57,530 bases of DNA from Corynebacterium sp. Marseille-P3884. GTDB lineage: Bacteria > Actinomycetota > Actinomycetes > Mycobacteriales > Mycobacteriaceae. A program made the position numbers and the translations under genes. The stretch spans positions 1 to 57,530 of the forward strand of contig NZ_JAGKSD010000015.1 in assembly GCF_017942225.1 (NCBI RefSeq). Reading direction: 5' to 3'. A model generated the notes under the pieces. It was not told the origin of the DNA and made no database searches. It saw only the letters and a program-made list of their open reading frames with translations. Within the stretch, counting starts at the first letter, position 1, and the number at the start of each line of letters is the position of its first letter. This document shows, one piece after another, positions 57,404-57,530 of this stretch.

Positions 57404-57530
57404 TGAACTGCTCCCCATTAGTTGGACTGAGAAATCAGTTACCGACCAGTGGGGAGTAGTTTTCATTGAGAGCACGAAGTTCGCTAAGTGAGCGGCAGCG
57501 CGAGCAGTTGGTGGAGTGTTTCGAGCAAGG
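57404..57530 (+). mobile_element. Left end of an IS3-family element, runs off window
   Basis: The terminal inverted repeat TGAACTGCTCCCC begins at 57404, and the same 58-bp hairpin as at 19917 follows. A transposase ORF begins at 57466. Only the first 127 bp are visible. Confidence 0.85.
57466..57530 (+). CDS. IS3-family transposase OrfA, partial
   Basis: From TTG 57466, nine bases after GGGGAG, the frame reads RARSSLSERQREQLVECFEQ and continues past the window edge. The pattern is an N-terminal helix-turn-helix of IS3-family OrfA. The C-terminal remainder is not visible. Confidence 0.75.
   Translation, partial: MRARSSLSERQREQLVECFEQ

Noticed and set aside
1..57530. tRNA and rRNA genes, CRISPR arrays
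   Set aside because: I saw no tRNA T-loop/acceptor pattern, no rRNA segments and no repeat-spacer arrays in the window by eye; a tRNAscan run would settle the tRNA question.

Overview
The window reads as a high-GC Corynebacterium chromosome (order Mycobacteriales). The evidence is the gene order dapE / dapD / dapC / fdxC / small membrane gene / mshB / lpqW / typA, the mycothiol gene mshB, an actinobacterial Ku-LigD repair pair, DUF402, DUF4185 and DUF1707 proteins, leaderless promoters, and Corynebacterium-type resistance DNA (erm(X) with an IS1249-like transposase). Species cannot be fixed from sequence alone.

Region 1 (1-33.7 kb) is mostly core chromosome. The succinylase branch of lysine/diaminopimelate synthesis is here: dapE (cut by the left edge), two dapD paralogues flanking an amino-acid permease, and dapC. 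They share the segment with fdxC, mshB, lpqW and typA. An unrecognised 620-residue gene sits between dapD and dapC. Secreted and envelope proteins, a nucleotidase, an MFS exporter, an SDR oxidoreductase and a YhgE/Pip protein follow. A DNA repair cluster comes next: LigD divergent from Ku, then a DJ-1/PfpI protein and an AlkC-like alkylation repair protein. The 11-mer CGTCGATAAGC occurs 15 times in this region, on both strands and in every reading frame, and not once to the right of it.

Region 2 (33.7-37 kb) carries ordinary corynebacterial membrane-protein genes. Region 3 (37-47.5 kb) is a patchwork of acquired cassettes: a cmtR-like Cd/Pb sensor with a P1B-ATPase, a flavin monooxygenase, an orphan RHH antitoxin, two VOC proteins, arfB plus a diverged frameshifted second copy, a higBA toxin-antitoxin pair, a merR/merA mercury module and a DUF998 membrane protein. 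Two pieces of a luciferase-like oxidoreductase lie on either side of the cassettes in the wrong order. A short repeat that reads as the same C-terminus plus stop on the minus strand occurs four times and separates the modules.

Region 4 (47.5-57.5 kb) looks like an integrated plasmid or mobilisable element. It has erm(X) with a leaderless leader peptide and hairpin attenuator, an IS1249-like element with an 8-bp target duplication inserted in a tandemly duplicated, iteron-like AT-rich region, a structured leader upstream of an excisionase-like gene, a 1.5-kb gene-free segment packed with hairpins, a MobV/Pre-type relaxase that appears N-terminally short, repeats, a plasmid-type ssb and, at the right edge, the start of an IS3-family element. 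The same IS end occurs alone at 19.9 kb.
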